From Chloroflexota bacterium (GTDB taxonomy: Bacteria; Chloroflexota; Dehalococcoidia; SZUA-161), in assembly GCA_016865955.1 (NCBI GenBank), contig VGNW01000037.1, forward strand, positions 1 to 14,078: a stretch of DNA of 14,078 bases, given 5' to 3'. Below the pieces are notes generated by a model. The model searched no databases. It saw only the letters and a program-made list of their open reading frames with translations, and was not told where the DNA came from. This document shows, piece by piece, positions 1 to 7,080 of this stretch (position 1 is its first letter; each line of letters starts with the position of its first letter). A program made the position numbers and the translations under genes.

Positions 1-1
1 C

Positions 2-937
2 ACGGTCTCTGTTGTCCCCTTGCCCTCAGACGATATGAAAGGACGCCTTATCGGCCGCGAGGGGCGCAACATCAGAGCACTGGAAAATGCCACAGGCGTC
101 GACCTCATTGTAGACGATACACCCGAGGCAGTAACTATATCCTGCTTCGACCCTATCAGACGCGAAGTGGCAAGGATAGCCCTGGAGAACCTTATTCTCG
201 ACGGCCGTATTCATCCCGCTCGCATAGAAGAGGTTGTGGCGAAGGCAAAAGAACAGGTGGACGCTATCATCCAGACCGAGGGCGAACAGGCAGCGTATAA
301 AGCCGCTGTCGTCGGTCTCCATCCCGAGCTAATCAAGCTGCTGGGTCGACTTAAGTTCCGTTTCAGCTACGGACAGAATGTGTTAGCTCACAGCATAGAG
401 GTGGCGCACCTGGCAAGCATGATTGCCGCTGAACTGGGAGCGAACGTCAACATAAGTAAGACAGCAGGTTTGTTACACGACATAGGCAAAGCTGTAGACC
501 AGGAGATAGAAGGCCCTCATGCAGCCATCGGAGCAGATTTAACGAAGCGGTTCGGCAAATTCCCCGATGTATCCCGGGCTATAGCCGAGCACCACGGCGA
601 GGCAGAGACTACCAGCGTTTACGGCTTCATAGTCTCCGCCGCCGATGCTATTTCCAGCTCGAGGCCGGGAGCAAGACGGGAATCGCTGGAACAACATCTG
701 AAGAGGCTCGAAGCTCTGGAAAGCCTTGCTTCCAGTTTCCCCGGCGTAGAGAAAACCTTCGCTATCCAGGCGGGCCGCGAGGTGCGCATACTGGTGAAAC
801 CCGGCGAAATCGACGACCTCGCGTCAGCAAGATTAGCGCGAGATATTGTGAAAAAAATAGAGGAAAATCTGGAATATCCGGGACAGATAAAAGTCACCGT
901 TATCCGCGAGACAAGAGCGGTGGACTACGCCAAGTAA
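2..937 (+). CDS. rny: Ribonuclease Y, C-terminal part (5' end outside window)
   Basis: This is the membrane-tethered endoribonuclease that starts bulk mRNA decay in many bacteria. The reading frame is open from base 2, and the 311 residues present compare with about 510-520 for the whole family, so the N-terminal membrane anchor and coiled coil lie off the left edge. Seen in order: a KH RNA-binding domain at the very start with the GxxG-type loop IGREGRN, then an HD phosphohydrolase domain with AHSIEVAHLA and the metal-binding LLHDIGKA, followed by EHHGE and the conserved C-terminal KVTVIRE segment. The in-frame TTG at 20 is internal to the KH domain and is not a start. The stop is followed directly by the ribosome-binding site of the ymdB homologue, a pairing also found in Bacillus (ymdA-ymdB). 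Identification is secure. Confidence 0.96.
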   Translation, partial: TVSVVPLPSDDMKGRLIGREGRNIRALENATGVDLIVDDTPEAVTISCFDPIRREVARIALENLILDGRIHPARIEEVVAKAKEQVDAIIQTEGEQAAYKAAVVGLHPELIKLLGRLKFRFSYGQNVLAHSIEVAHLASMIAAELGANVNISKTAGLLHDIGKAVDQEIEGPHAAIGADLTKRFGKFPDVSRAIAEHHGEAETTSVYGFIVSAADAISSSRPGARRESLEQHLKRLEALESLASSFPGVEKTFAIQAGREVRILVKPGEIDDLASARLARDIVKKIEENLEYPGQIKVTVIRETRAVDYAK

Positions 938-946
938 GGAGGCCAT

Positions 947-1726
947 TTGCGAATATTAATGGTTGGCGATGTGGTGGGCAAACCCGGCAGAAAAGCGGTT
1001 TCTACAGTGCTTTCCGACTTGCGCCGGAAGCACGGGATTGACCTCATTGTCGCCAACGGTGAAAATGCAGCCGGCGGCATCGGACTCACTCCGGAGACTG
1101 CACAGGAACTCTTTAAATCCGGTGTGGACGTCATCACATCCGGCAACCATATCTGGCATCACAGGGAGATTATCAGCTACCTGGAAAATGAGCCTAACAT
1201 TGTACGACCCCTGAACATGCCGCCGGGCGTGCCGGGCAAGGGTTACCTCATTACAGAAGAAGCTATGGTAGTTAATCTTCTGGGACGTGTTTTCGTAGGT
1301 CATTACGATTGCCCCTTCCGGGCAATGGACCACCTCCTGGAAGAGGTTAGTCCCAGACCGCCGGTTGTTCTCGTTGACTTCCACGGTGAGGCAACGGCAG
1401 AGAAGGCTGCCCTGGCCTGGTATCTGGATGGCCGTGTAAGTGCAGTTCTGGGCACCCACACTCATGTCGGGACCATCGATACGCGTATCCTGCCCCGCGG
1501 CACCGCCTTCGTCAGTGATGTCGGCATGGTCGGGGCGTCTGACTCCGTCATCGGCGACGATGTAGCTTCTGTGATCGATAGATTCCTGACCATGATGCCC
1601 CATCGCCTTTCTGTGGGCAAAGGTAACACAATCTTTAACTCGGTTCTGGTGGATGTTGACGAAAAAAACGGCAAAGCGAAGGGCATCAGCCGAATCGACC
1701 TGGAGCTGGCAGATAATGAGGGCTGA
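947..1726 (+). CDS. ymdB: YmdB-family metallophosphodiesterase
   Basis: Predicted cytoplasmic binuclear-metal phosphodiesterase of the YmdB/TIGR00282 family; Bacillus YmdB hydrolyses 2',3'-cyclic nucleotides and affects RNase Y function and biofilm choice. The 259 residues match the family length. Visible motifs are GDVVGKPGR at residues 7-15 (metal-binding Asp), NGEN near 38, GNHIWHH near 66, VDFHGEATAEK near 143, and GTHTHVGT near 168 (paired histidines). The TTG start at 947 is preferred because it gives the family N-terminus MRILMVGDVVG and is preceded by AAGGAGG at 936-942, although the spacer is only 4 bases. The in-frame ATG at 959 would remove the first strand. The 3' end overlaps the next gene by 11 bases. 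The location beside rny supports a joint role in RNA turnover; the exact substrate is not shown by the sequence. Confidence 0.93.
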   Translation: MRILMVGDVVGKPGRKAVSTVLSDLRRKHGIDLIVANGENAAGGIGLTPETAQELFKSGVDVITSGNHIWHHREIISYLENEPNIVRPLNMPPGVPGKGYLITEEAMVVNLLGRVFVGHYDCPFRAMDHLLEEVSPRPPVVLVDFHGEATAEKAALAWYLDGRVSAVLGTHTHVGTIDTRILPRGTAFVSDVGMVGASDSVIGDDVASVIDRFLTMMPHRLSVGKGNTIFNSVLVDVDEKNGKAKGISRIDLELADNEG

Positions 1727-2549
1727 CCTTCACCTTCACACAACAGCTTCGGACGGAAGGCTGACCCCTAAAGAGCTGGTTCGCCGGGCGGCAGAGCTGA
1801 AGCTAGACGTTATTGCAATTACGGACCACGATTCAGTCGAAGGAATACAGCCTGCTCTCGAAGAAGCGAAAAACCATCCCCAGCTTACGGTCATACCCGG
1901 AGTGGAAATAAATACCGATGTGCCGAAGGGAGAAGTACACATCCTGGGCTATTTCGTCAACTATCGCGATCCCGAGCTCAAACGGGCTTTAGAGGAATTA
2001 CGCAACTCCCGCTACGAACGTGGTAGAAGGATGATAGACAAGCTCTGCGTCATGAACATCAAGGTCAACTGGAACAGAGTGGTCGAGCTGGCGGGCAACG
2101 GTTCCGTGGGGCGACCGCACATTGCTCAGGCGATGCAGGAGCAGGGATTTGTTTCATCTCTGAAAGAAGCCTTCGATATCTATATCGGGCGTAATTGCCC
2201 CGCATATGTTGAGCGCAAGAAATTGACACCTGTGGAAGCGGTTAAACTGGTGCTCGATGCAGAGGGACTCCCCGTCCTGGCGCACCCCGCAGATATCGAA
2301 TCTCTGGAACTGTTCATTCAGAAATTGAAAAGGGCTGGAATAATAGGCATTGAAACATACTACAACGGTTACGATTCCAGCACAATAGCCCGTCTGGAAA
2401 AATTGGCTGAAAGGCATGACCTCATAGCTTCGGGCGGCAGCGATTTTCACGGGATAGACGACAGCATCGGTGCCAGCATGGGCAGCGTTGATATACCTCG
2501 AGACTCGGTGGAGAAGCTCATCCGCCTATCGAGACAAAAAGGACGGTGA
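1716..2549 (+). CDS. PHP-domain phosphoesterase (YciV/TrpH, RNase AM-like)
   Basis: Predicted metal-dependent phosphoesterase of the PHP superfamily, 277 residues. Metal-binding motifs are DLHLHTTASDG at residues 4-14 (H6, H8, D13), ITDHDS near 36-41, GVEINTD near 64, GRPHIA near 131, AHPAD near 189 and GGSDFHG near 235. The layout matches the YciV/TrpH family (RNase AM, a 5'-3' exoribonuclease and nucleoside 3',5'-bisphosphate phosphatase) rather than histidinol phosphatase or the polymerase PHP domain. The ATG at 1716 lies inside the end of the ymdB homologue (ATGAGGGCTGA) and places the DLHLH motif right at the N-terminus as expected. An upstream in-frame start would add residues with no family match. 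It shares an apparent transcription unit with rny and ymdB, which supports a role in RNA degradation or pAp-type nucleotide recycling. The precise substrate is inferred only. Confidence 0.9.
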   Translation: MRADLHLHTTASDGRLTPKELVRRAAELKLDVIAITDHDSVEGIQPALEEAKNHPQLTVIPGVEINTDVPKGEVHILGYFVNYRDPELKRALEELRNSRYERGRRMIDKLCVMNIKVNWNRVVELAGNGSVGRPHIAQAMQEQGFVSSLKEAFDIYIGRNCPAYVERKKLTPVEAVKLVLDAEGLPVLAHPADIESLELFIQKLKRAGIIGIETYYNGYDSSTIARLEKLAERHDLIASGGSDFHGIDDSIGASMGSVDIPRDSVEKLIRLSRQKGR

Positions 2550-2553
2550 TACG

Positions 2554-3012
2554 ATGATTTTAAGTTCTAAAGAGATTCAGCAAATTATACCTCACCGCTG
2601 GCCTTTTCTCCTGATAGATAAAATCATCGACTTGAAACCCGGCGAGGAAGCAACAGGTATTAAGAATATCTCCTCCGGCGAAATCTTCTTTCAGGGGCAC
2701 TTTCCGGGATACCCCATTTTCCCCGGAGTATTAATCGTGGAAGCGCTGGCTCAGGTCGGCGCAGTAGCTATATTGAGCTTATCTGAAAATAAGGGCAAGA
2801 TTGCCCTATTTGCAGGCATAGAGAGCTTCCGCTTCAGAAAACCGGTGCTTCCCGGGGATGTGCTCCGCCTCGAAGTCAAACTCACTAAAATACGCAGCCC
2901 GATAGGCAAAGGCTCAGCTAAAGCGATAGTAGATGATAAGACAGTTGCAGAAGGTGAGTTGACCTTCGCTCTTGCCAGCCCCACAGATACCCCGGGTGAT
3001 AAGCAGGAATGA
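2554..3012 (+). CDS. fabZ: 3-hydroxyacyl-ACP dehydratase FabZ
   Basis: Hot-dog-fold dehydratase of type II fatty acid synthesis, removing water from 3-hydroxyacyl-ACP to give trans-2-enoyl-ACP. The 152-residue length is typical. The catalytic His lies in IPHRWPFLLID (residues 15-25), then GHFPGYPIFPGVLIVEALAQ (about 50-69) carries the catalytic Glu, and FAGIESFRFRKPVLPGD follows. The ATG at 2554 is chosen because it is 4 bases after the preceding stop, has AAGGAC (2539-2544) upstream, and gives the usual FabZ N-terminus; the longer in-frame reading from 2470 lies inside the PHP gene. The start of the next gene overlaps the stop as ATGA. Its position in an RNA-turnover operon is probably a matter of co-transcription rather than shared function. 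Confidence 0.96.
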   Translation: MILSSKEIQQIIPHRWPFLLIDKIIDLKPGEEATGIKNISSGEIFFQGHFPGYPIFPGVLIVEALAQVGAVAILSLSENKGKIALFAGIESFRFRKPVLPGDVLRLEVKLTKIRSPIGKGSAKAIVDDKTVAEGELTFALASPTDTPGDKQE

Positions 3013-3497
3013 GATGTGCGCGGCATCCTGATATTGAAACCGACCTCAGATGCGGGAAATGCGAGCAGCCTATCTGTCCCAAATGTCTGGTTCAGACCCC
3101 GGTAGGTGCTCGCTGTCCTCAATGTGCTGCCCTTAAAAAGCTGCCTGTATTTGAGGTCTCCAGAATGTTTTACGTCAGAGCGGCAGCCGCCGGTTTATTT
3201 TCAGCAGCAGCACTGGGCTTCATCTGGCCTTATATTCCTTTAAGCGGGTTTCTCCTGTTCTTCATCGCATTAGCCGTCGGCTATGTCATCGGTGAGGCAA
3301 TAAGCCTATCGGTGAATCGCAAGCGGGGCCCAGGTTTGCAGGCAATTGCCGGAGTCAGTGTCTTCTTATGTTATGTGATTAGAAGCCTGGTTGAGTCAAT
3401 GTCGGGCAATTTCCTCAACACATTTCTAAATCCCTACGGTTTGATTGCGGCTGCGCTTGGCATAGTAATAGCGGTCGGCTTGTTGCGCAGAAATTGA
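3009..3497 (+). CDS. B-box-like zinc-finger membrane protein of unknown function
   Basis: The 162-residue protein has two parts. Residues 3-39 carry eight potential zinc ligands (C3, H6, C15, C18, C23, C26, C36, C39), spaced like a B-box or double zinc-knuckle. Residues about 55-158 contain four hydrophobic stretches (roughly 56-76, 79-98, 110-128 and 141-159) that look like membrane helices; no signal peptide precedes the finger, so the finger would sit at the cytoplasmic face. B-box fingers joined to membrane domains recur in Chloroflexota and Actinobacteria, but no catalytic motif is visible and the function is unknown. The start ATG overlaps the fabZ stop (ATGA), suggesting translational coupling. 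The TGA stop lies inside the -35 element of the next promoter. Confidence 0.82.
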   Translation: MRCARHPDIETDLRCGKCEQPICPKCLVQTPVGARCPQCAALKKLPVFEVSRMFYVRAAAAGLFSAAALGFIWPYIPLSGFLLFFIALAVGYVIGEAISLSVNRKRGPGLQAIAGVSVFLCYVIRSLVESMSGNFLNTFLNPYGLIAAALGIVIAVGLLRRN

Positions 3498-3522
3498 CAT
3501 ACCTCACTTTTTGTGCTACCAT
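3494..3522 (+). promoter_or_regulatory. Sigma-70-type promoter for the PIN/TRAM-ispD-ispF unit
   Basis: A perfect TTGACA at 3494-3499 is followed after exactly 17 bases by TACCAT at 3517-3522, preceded by TG two bases upstream (TGCTACCAT, an extended -10). Initiation would be near 3529, giving a leader of about 95-100 bases. The -35 hexamer contains the TGA stop codon of the upstream gene. This is a sequence match only; no transcription data are available. Confidence 0.72.
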
Positions 3523-3565
3523 CCTCGCAGAGTTATATCTGAGGCTAAGCCTAATCCACGGAGAT

Positions 3566-3616
3566 GACGGTGTTTTTAGTCAATAATAATTTTTGTTCTT
3601 ATTGCCGAAAACCGTC
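3566..3616 (+). promoter_or_regulatory. Possible stem in the leader of the PIN/TRAM mRNA
   Basis: GACGGT (3566-3571) can pair with ACCGTC (3611-3616), optionally extended by TTTT/GAAA pairing across a one-base bulge. The loop is AT-rich and about 30 bases long. The 3' arm ends directly before the GGGGTG that would act as ribosome-binding site. A second small stem is possible at 3523-3544 (CCTC..AGA / TCTGAGG). No known riboswitch is recognised, and the stem may be coincidental. Confidence 0.25.
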
Positions 3617-3621
3617 GGGGT

Positions 3622-4710
3622 GTGGTTATTATGCGGGGTGTACTTCTTCGTACCATTGTAGCAATAATCATCGGCATCGCGGGGTGGAGGCTGGCCATCT
3701 TCATCGCAGGGAGGGCAGGCGAGGAAGCCAATGAGCTGACCTGGATATTGTCTCTCTCTATCGGTGGATATGTCATAGGCTATCTTCTCGCGCCTTATGT
3801 AACCGTGCGCCCCTGGCGATGGTTTAGAAAGCGTGCCCGTCGTATGCCGAGAAAGATTTCATTGCCCAGCCTTGTCGCCGGAGCTATCGGACTGGCGTTT
3901 GCCCTGGTCATTACGGCGCTGCTTACTCTTCCTCTGTCTATGCTTCCCGGACTGTGGGGCAAAGTCACACCTCTAGGCGTCGCTTTCTTTTTGAGCTGTA
4001 TCTTTGTGCCTATCATGATACTTCAAGGTCCCTCGGTATTGCGATTCTTTTTCAGCTCATCGCCGACGATTCCCGCAGCCAGAAATAACCGAAACGACCT
4101 GCTCATCGTGGATACCAACGCCATAATAGACGGAAGGATAGCGGACATTACCCAGACCGGCTTCATCCACGGCACCCTGCTCATCCCCAGGTTTGTCCTC
4201 GATGAACTACGTCACATTGCGGACTCACCGGACCCATTGCGACGCAACCGCGGACGCAGAGGGCTGGAGATGTTAACACAACTCCAGAAAAGCCAGGACG
4301 TTCCGGTTCAGATTTCCGACATAGACTTCGATGACACCCATGAGGTCGATTCAAAACTGGTCAGGCTGGCAAAGACCCTGCACTGCCCCGTTGTGAGCAA
4401 CGATTTTAACCTTAACCGGGTAGCCGAACTCCAGGGAGTAAAGGTATTGAACATCAACGAATTAGCCAATGCCGTCAAACCGGTTATCCTGCCTGGAGAA
4501 GAACTGACACTGCGTGTCGTCCAGGAAGGCAAAGAACCCGGACAGGGCATCGGTTTCCTTGATGACGGAACCATGGTGGTCATCGAAGGGGGACGCCGTT
4601 ACCTCAACACCGACCTCAACATCTCCGTCACCAGAGTTTTGCAGACGGCGGCTGGTCGTATGATTTTTGCCCAGCCCAAAGAGTCTTCCGATGAAAAAAA
4701 CAAACGGTAA
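3622..4710 (+). CDS. YacL-like membrane protein with PIN and TRAM domains
   Basis: A 362-residue protein resembling Bacillus YacL, which is likewise encoded next to ispD and ispF. Four hydrophobic segments occupy about residues 7-30, 44-60, 84-107 and 117-135. A PIN nuclease domain follows at about 160-285 with the acidic set D164 (IVDTNAIIDGR), E195 (VLDELRHIA), D243 (HEVDSKL) and D261 (VVSNDFNLN). A TRAM domain, probably RNA-binding, occupies about 288-349 (GEELTLRVVQEGKEPGQG, then GTMVVIEGG). The full PIN acidic set suggests an active, membrane-tethered ribonuclease; its substrate is unknown. The start is uncertain: GTG at 3622 or ATG at 3631 three codons later, both near the weak GGGGTG site. 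The 3' end overlaps ispD by 20 bases. Confidence 0.9.
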   Translation: MVIMRGVLLRTIVAIIIGIAGWRLAIFIAGRAGEEANELTWILSLSIGGYVIGYLLAPYVTVRPWRWFRKRARRMPRKISLPSLVAGAIGLAFALVITALLTLPLSMLPGLWGKVTPLGVAFFLSCIFVPIMILQGPSVLRFFFSSSPTIPAARNNRNDLLIVDTNAIIDGRIADITQTGFIHGTLLIPRFVLDELRHIADSPDPLRRNRGRRGLEMLTQLQKSQDVPVQISDIDFDDTHEVDSKLVRLAKTLHCPVVSNDFNLNRVAELQGVKVLNINELANAVKPVILPGEELTLRVVQEGKEPGQGIGFLDDGTMVVIEGGRRYLNTDLNISVTRVLQTAAGRMIFAQPKESSDEKNKR

Positions 4711-5440
4711 AGTAGGCGCTATAATCGTAGCCGCCGGCAGCAGTCGCCGTATGGGCGCCATAGACAAAATCTTCGCCCGAATAAACGGTGAGCCTCTGCT
4801 GGCCAAGACGGTGTCTGCTTTCCATAACTGCCGTTCAGTCGATGAGATAGTAGTAGTGTTGTCTAAAAAGAACATGGAACTGGGTCGCAAGCTGATAAAG
4901 GAACGCAACTGGCCCAAAGTAGTCGCCATATGCCCCGGCGGACTGCGGCGACAGGACTCAGTTAAAGAAGGGCTGCGCCGACTTACGGATTGTGAGTGGG
5001 TAGTTGTCCATGATGGAGCAAGGCCTTGCATCGGCCCGGACATCATTGAAAGAGGGCTGGTAACAGCAAAGGATTATGGCTCAGCCATTGCCGGAGTGCC
5101 TGTCAAAGATACTATCAAGATCGTTTCCCGCCGCGGCATCGTCCAGCAGACACCTACCCGCGAATGCCTGTGGGCGGCTCAGACTCCTCAGGTCTTTCGC
5201 TATAAATTACTGGCGGAAGCTTACGACCAGACGGATGAAGAGGTCACGGACGATGCTACTCTGGTCGAGAAGCTCGGACACAAAGTAGAGGTCTATTTAG
5301 GTTCCTACCACAACATAAAAGTCACCACACCCGAAGACCTTGCGGTGGCCGAGGTCTTCCTGCAGAACAAGGAACCGAAAAAGTCTGCGACCGCGGAGGC
5401 CCTATGCGCGTCGGAATCGGATACGACGCCCATCGGTTAA
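4691..5440 (+). CDS. ispD: 2-C-methyl-D-erythritol 4-phosphate cytidylyltransferase
   Basis: IspD transfers CMP from CTP to MEP, the third step of the non-mevalonate isoprenoid pathway. The 249 residues show the nucleotide-binding loop GAIIVAAGSSRRMG (9-22) with K26 in the position of the catalytic Lys, GGLRRQDSV (83-91), VVHDGARP (105-112), AGVPVKDTIK (134-143), QTPTRECLWAAQTPQVF (153-169), EVTDDAT (184-190), and K210 in NIKVTTPEDL. The ATG at 4691 places this loop at the usual distance from the N-terminus and overlaps the PIN/TRAM gene by 20 bases. The last 37 bases overlap ispF, implying translational coupling. The C-terminal tail after LAVAEVFLQNK is slightly longer than usual and is encoded largely within the overlap. 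Confidence 0.96.
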   Translation: MKKTNGKVGAIIVAAGSSRRMGAIDKIFARINGEPLLAKTVSAFHNCRSVDEIVVVLSKKNMELGRKLIKERNWPKVVAICPGGLRRQDSVKEGLRRLTDCEWVVVHDGARPCIGPDIIERGLVTAKDYGSAIAGVPVKDTIKIVSRRGIVQQTPTRECLWAAQTPQVFRYKLLAEAYDQTDEEVTDDATLVEKLGHKVEVYLGSYHNIKVTTPEDLAVAEVFLQNKEPKKSATAEALCASESDTTPIG

Positions 5441-5874
5441 CCAAAGGTCGCGCGTTGGTGCTCGGCGGCGTAAAAATCCCCTTTGAAAAAGGTCTTCAGG
5501 GCTGGAGCGATGCCGATGTTTTGCTGCACGCCGTAATGGATGCGCTTCTGGGTGCTGCAGCCCTGGGAGATATCGGAGTTCACTTCCCGCCTAACGACCC
5601 CGCCTATAAGGGCATCTCAAGCCTCACTCTTCTCGGACGCGTTGATGCCATGCTCAAAGCACAGGGATGGCGTATAGGTAATATAGATGCTACAATAATT
5701 GCCGAACGCCCCCTCCTCAAGCCCTTTATCAGCCAGATGAAACAGAACATAGGTCGCACCTTGTCCATCGAGGAAAATCAGATAGGGATAAAGGCAACCA
5801 CCAGCGAGGGCATGGGTTTCACGGGCAGAGGCGAGGGCATCGCTGCCTGTGCTGTAGCTTTGATTGAGGAGTAA
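5404..5874 (+). CDS. ispF: 2-C-methyl-D-erythritol 2,4-cyclodiphosphate synthase
   Basis: IspF cyclises CDP-ME 2-phosphate to MEcPP with loss of CMP; it works as a trimer with a zinc site. The 156-residue length is typical. Metal ligands D8 and H10 lie in GIGYDAHRL and H42 in VLLHAVMDALLGAAALGDIG; the CDP-binding end shows KATTSEGMGFTGRGEGIA (130-147). Residue 34, His in the E. coli protein (AHSDGDV), is Trp here (GWSDADV). I believe this also occurs in relatives but cannot confirm it. The start codon lies inside ispD, out of frame. The sequence directly downstream changes to AT-rich composition at the islet. Confidence 0.96.
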   Translation: MRVGIGYDAHRLTKGRALVLGGVKIPFEKGLQGWSDADVLLHAVMDALLGAAALGDIGVHFPPNDPAYKGISSLTLLGRVDAMLKAQGWRIGNIDATIIAERPLLKPFISQMKQNIGRTLSIEENQIGIKATTSEGMGFTGRGEGIAACAVALIEE

Positions 5875-5930
5875 AGTGACGAGCGCCTGCAGCATGTCAC
5901 CAGAAAGGTCTCAAGTAAAAAATTCTTGTT

Positions 5931-5945
5931 AATCCTATAAGATAT
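5931..5945. repeat. Left arm of a candidate imperfect inverted repeat flanking the islet
   Basis: AATCCTATAAGATAT here is the reverse complement of ATATCTAGGATT at 8104-8115 apart from a 3-base insertion (TAA). Together the arms bracket the promoter and all three islet genes. The core exact match is only 7 bases plus 5, in AT-rich DNA, and no target duplication is clear, so a mobile-element end is only a possibility. Confidence 0.25.
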
Positions 5946-5994
5946 TACGCGTTAGATTATAATATCCTGAAACACTGACAGTCAACGACATCCA

Positions 5995-6023
5995 TTGCTA
6001 AAGAGAGACCTCCGACTTATAAT
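5995..6023 (+). promoter_or_regulatory. Sigma-70-type promoter of the ParA islet
   Basis: TTGCTA at 5995-6000 (4 of 6 to consensus), a 17-base spacer, and a perfect TATAAT at 6018-6023. Initiation would fall near 6030, leaving a leader of about 27 bases ahead of the ParA-like start at 6057 with an AGAGGTG ribosome-binding site at 6047-6052. A second TATAAT at 5958-5963 lacks a partner -35 at suitable spacing. The three islet genes can therefore be expressed independently of ispF. Confidence 0.62.
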
Positions 6024-6056
6024 ATTCCCAGAAGATACAATAATGAGAGGTGTAAA

Positions 6057-7061
6057 ATGGCTGTTGTGATTAGTGTTATCAATCTCAAGGGAGGAGTTGG
6101 GAAGAGCACACTAGCTATGATACTTTCAGAACACCTCGTCTTCCGATTCAATAAAAGCGTTTTACTTATAGATATGGATGCTCAAGCAAATCTGAGCTAC
6201 CTTATGGTGCCGCCCAGATGGATTTCCACGCAAGAAAAGGAACATAGAACGATGTATGATTTCTTTAAATCATCTTTATCTGGGAAACAAAGTTCACTAA
6301 GTGAGTTTATTGCTCGCCCACCTTTAATTGTATCAAACATTGCTCGCGACTTTGACACAGTCAGAGGACGCTCAAATCAAACGCTTGATATGGTTATATC
6401 CACCCCAAGAGTCGCTCAGCTAGATGAAGATCTCCTCAGCCTATGGGAAAATAAAGCCCCTATGCCAACCAACCTGCGTTATGCTCTCAAAGAGGGTTTG
6501 GATGCAATTAAATATGATTATGATATAATACTCGTAGATTGTCCTCCAGGCTTGTCCTTTTTCACCAGCACTGCTCTTATGTCCAGCGATTTCTTTGTTT
6601 CTCCTGTTATACCAGAACCATTATCGCTTGAGGGAGTTAGGCTAGTTTGCGATAGGGCCAGAGAATTGGGAAGGTATCCTGATTGCAAAGTTGAATTTGC
6701 TGGCACTATCTTGAATATAGTGAAGCACTATCGAAATACTCACAAGGATACATGCAACCAGATCTACGGTCAGAAAAGCGATGCACTTAAACCATTCTCT
6801 TACTGGCTACCAGATAATGAGCGACTTCGAGCACTTGGCGAATTTGAAATAGACACAGAGCACATCAAAGAAGGATGGGGAGCAGGTGTTGATACAAAGT
6901 TCCATTCAGTGTATTCTAAATACTCAGTTAGTTACCTACTATCCAACCCCAAAGAAGGCTTGCTGAGCAAAGCACAGGAACTTGAAGGTGTAAAATATAG
7001 ACTACATGAAAGAATAGAGAGGCTAGTCCAGGAATTCGGCGAGCGAATAAATATATTCTAG
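6057..7061 (+). CDS. ParA/MinD-like ATPase (orphan, no ParB)
   Basis: A 334-residue P-loop ATPase of the ParA (AAA/SIMIBI) group. The deviant Walker A box KGGVGKST is at residues 11-18, with signature lysines K11 and K16. The A' region LLIDMDAQANLS is at 36-47, and Walker B IILVDCPPG with D161 is at 157-165. ParA proteins normally form ATP-dependent dimers on DNA that move plasmids, chromosomes or protein cargo, but no ParB gene or centromere-like repeats are present here. The C-terminal third (about 225-334) is longer and less familiar than in chromosomal ParA. Base composition is lower in GC than the flanking isp and cysS genes. It is the first gene of a three-gene unit, 19 bases before the next start. 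Its cargo is unknown; a role with the downstream unknown protein and PIN nuclease is inferred from gene order only. Confidence 0.88.
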   Translation: MAVVISVINLKGGVGKSTLAMILSEHLVFRFNKSVLLIDMDAQANLSYLMVPPRWISTQEKEHRTMYDFFKSSLSGKQSSLSEFIARPPLIVSNIARDFDTVRGRSNQTLDMVISTPRVAQLDEDLLSLWENKAPMPTNLRYALKEGLDAIKYDYDIILVDCPPGLSFFTSTALMSSDFFVSPVIPEPLSLEGVRLVCDRARELGRYPDCKVEFAGTILNIVKHYRNTHKDTCNQIYGQKSDALKPFSYWLPDNERLRALGEFEIDTEHIKEGWGAGVDTKFHSVYSKYSVSYLLSNPKEGLLSKAQELEGVKYRLHERIERLVQEFGERINIF

Positions 7062-7080
7062 TATATTAAGGAGGCTCACC

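Noticed and set aside
956..1603. Minus-strand open frame of 215 codons opposite the ymdB homologue
   Set aside because: It is antisense to a clear conserved gene and has no family features.
5876..5900. GTGAC/GTCAC stem after ispF as a terminator
   Set aside because: The stem is five pairs with no T-run; no intrinsic terminator is supported.
5958..5963. TATAAT as an additional islet promoter
   Set aside because: No acceptable -35 element lies 16-19 bases upstream; the 5995-6023 pair is much better.
5906..6011. AGGTCTC (5906-5912) and GAGACCT (6005-6011) as an inverted repeat operator for the islet
   Set aside because: Only seven bases match at about 90 bases apart, which is readily explained by chance.
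6057..7061. A plasmid- or chromosome-partition locus based on the ParA-like gene
   Set aside because: There is no ParB-like gene, no parS-like or iteron repeats and no replication gene nearby.
7050..7067. AATATA/TATATT palindrome over the ParA stop codon
   Set aside because: Six A-T pairs would form a very weak stem, and AT-rich DNA yields such matches often.
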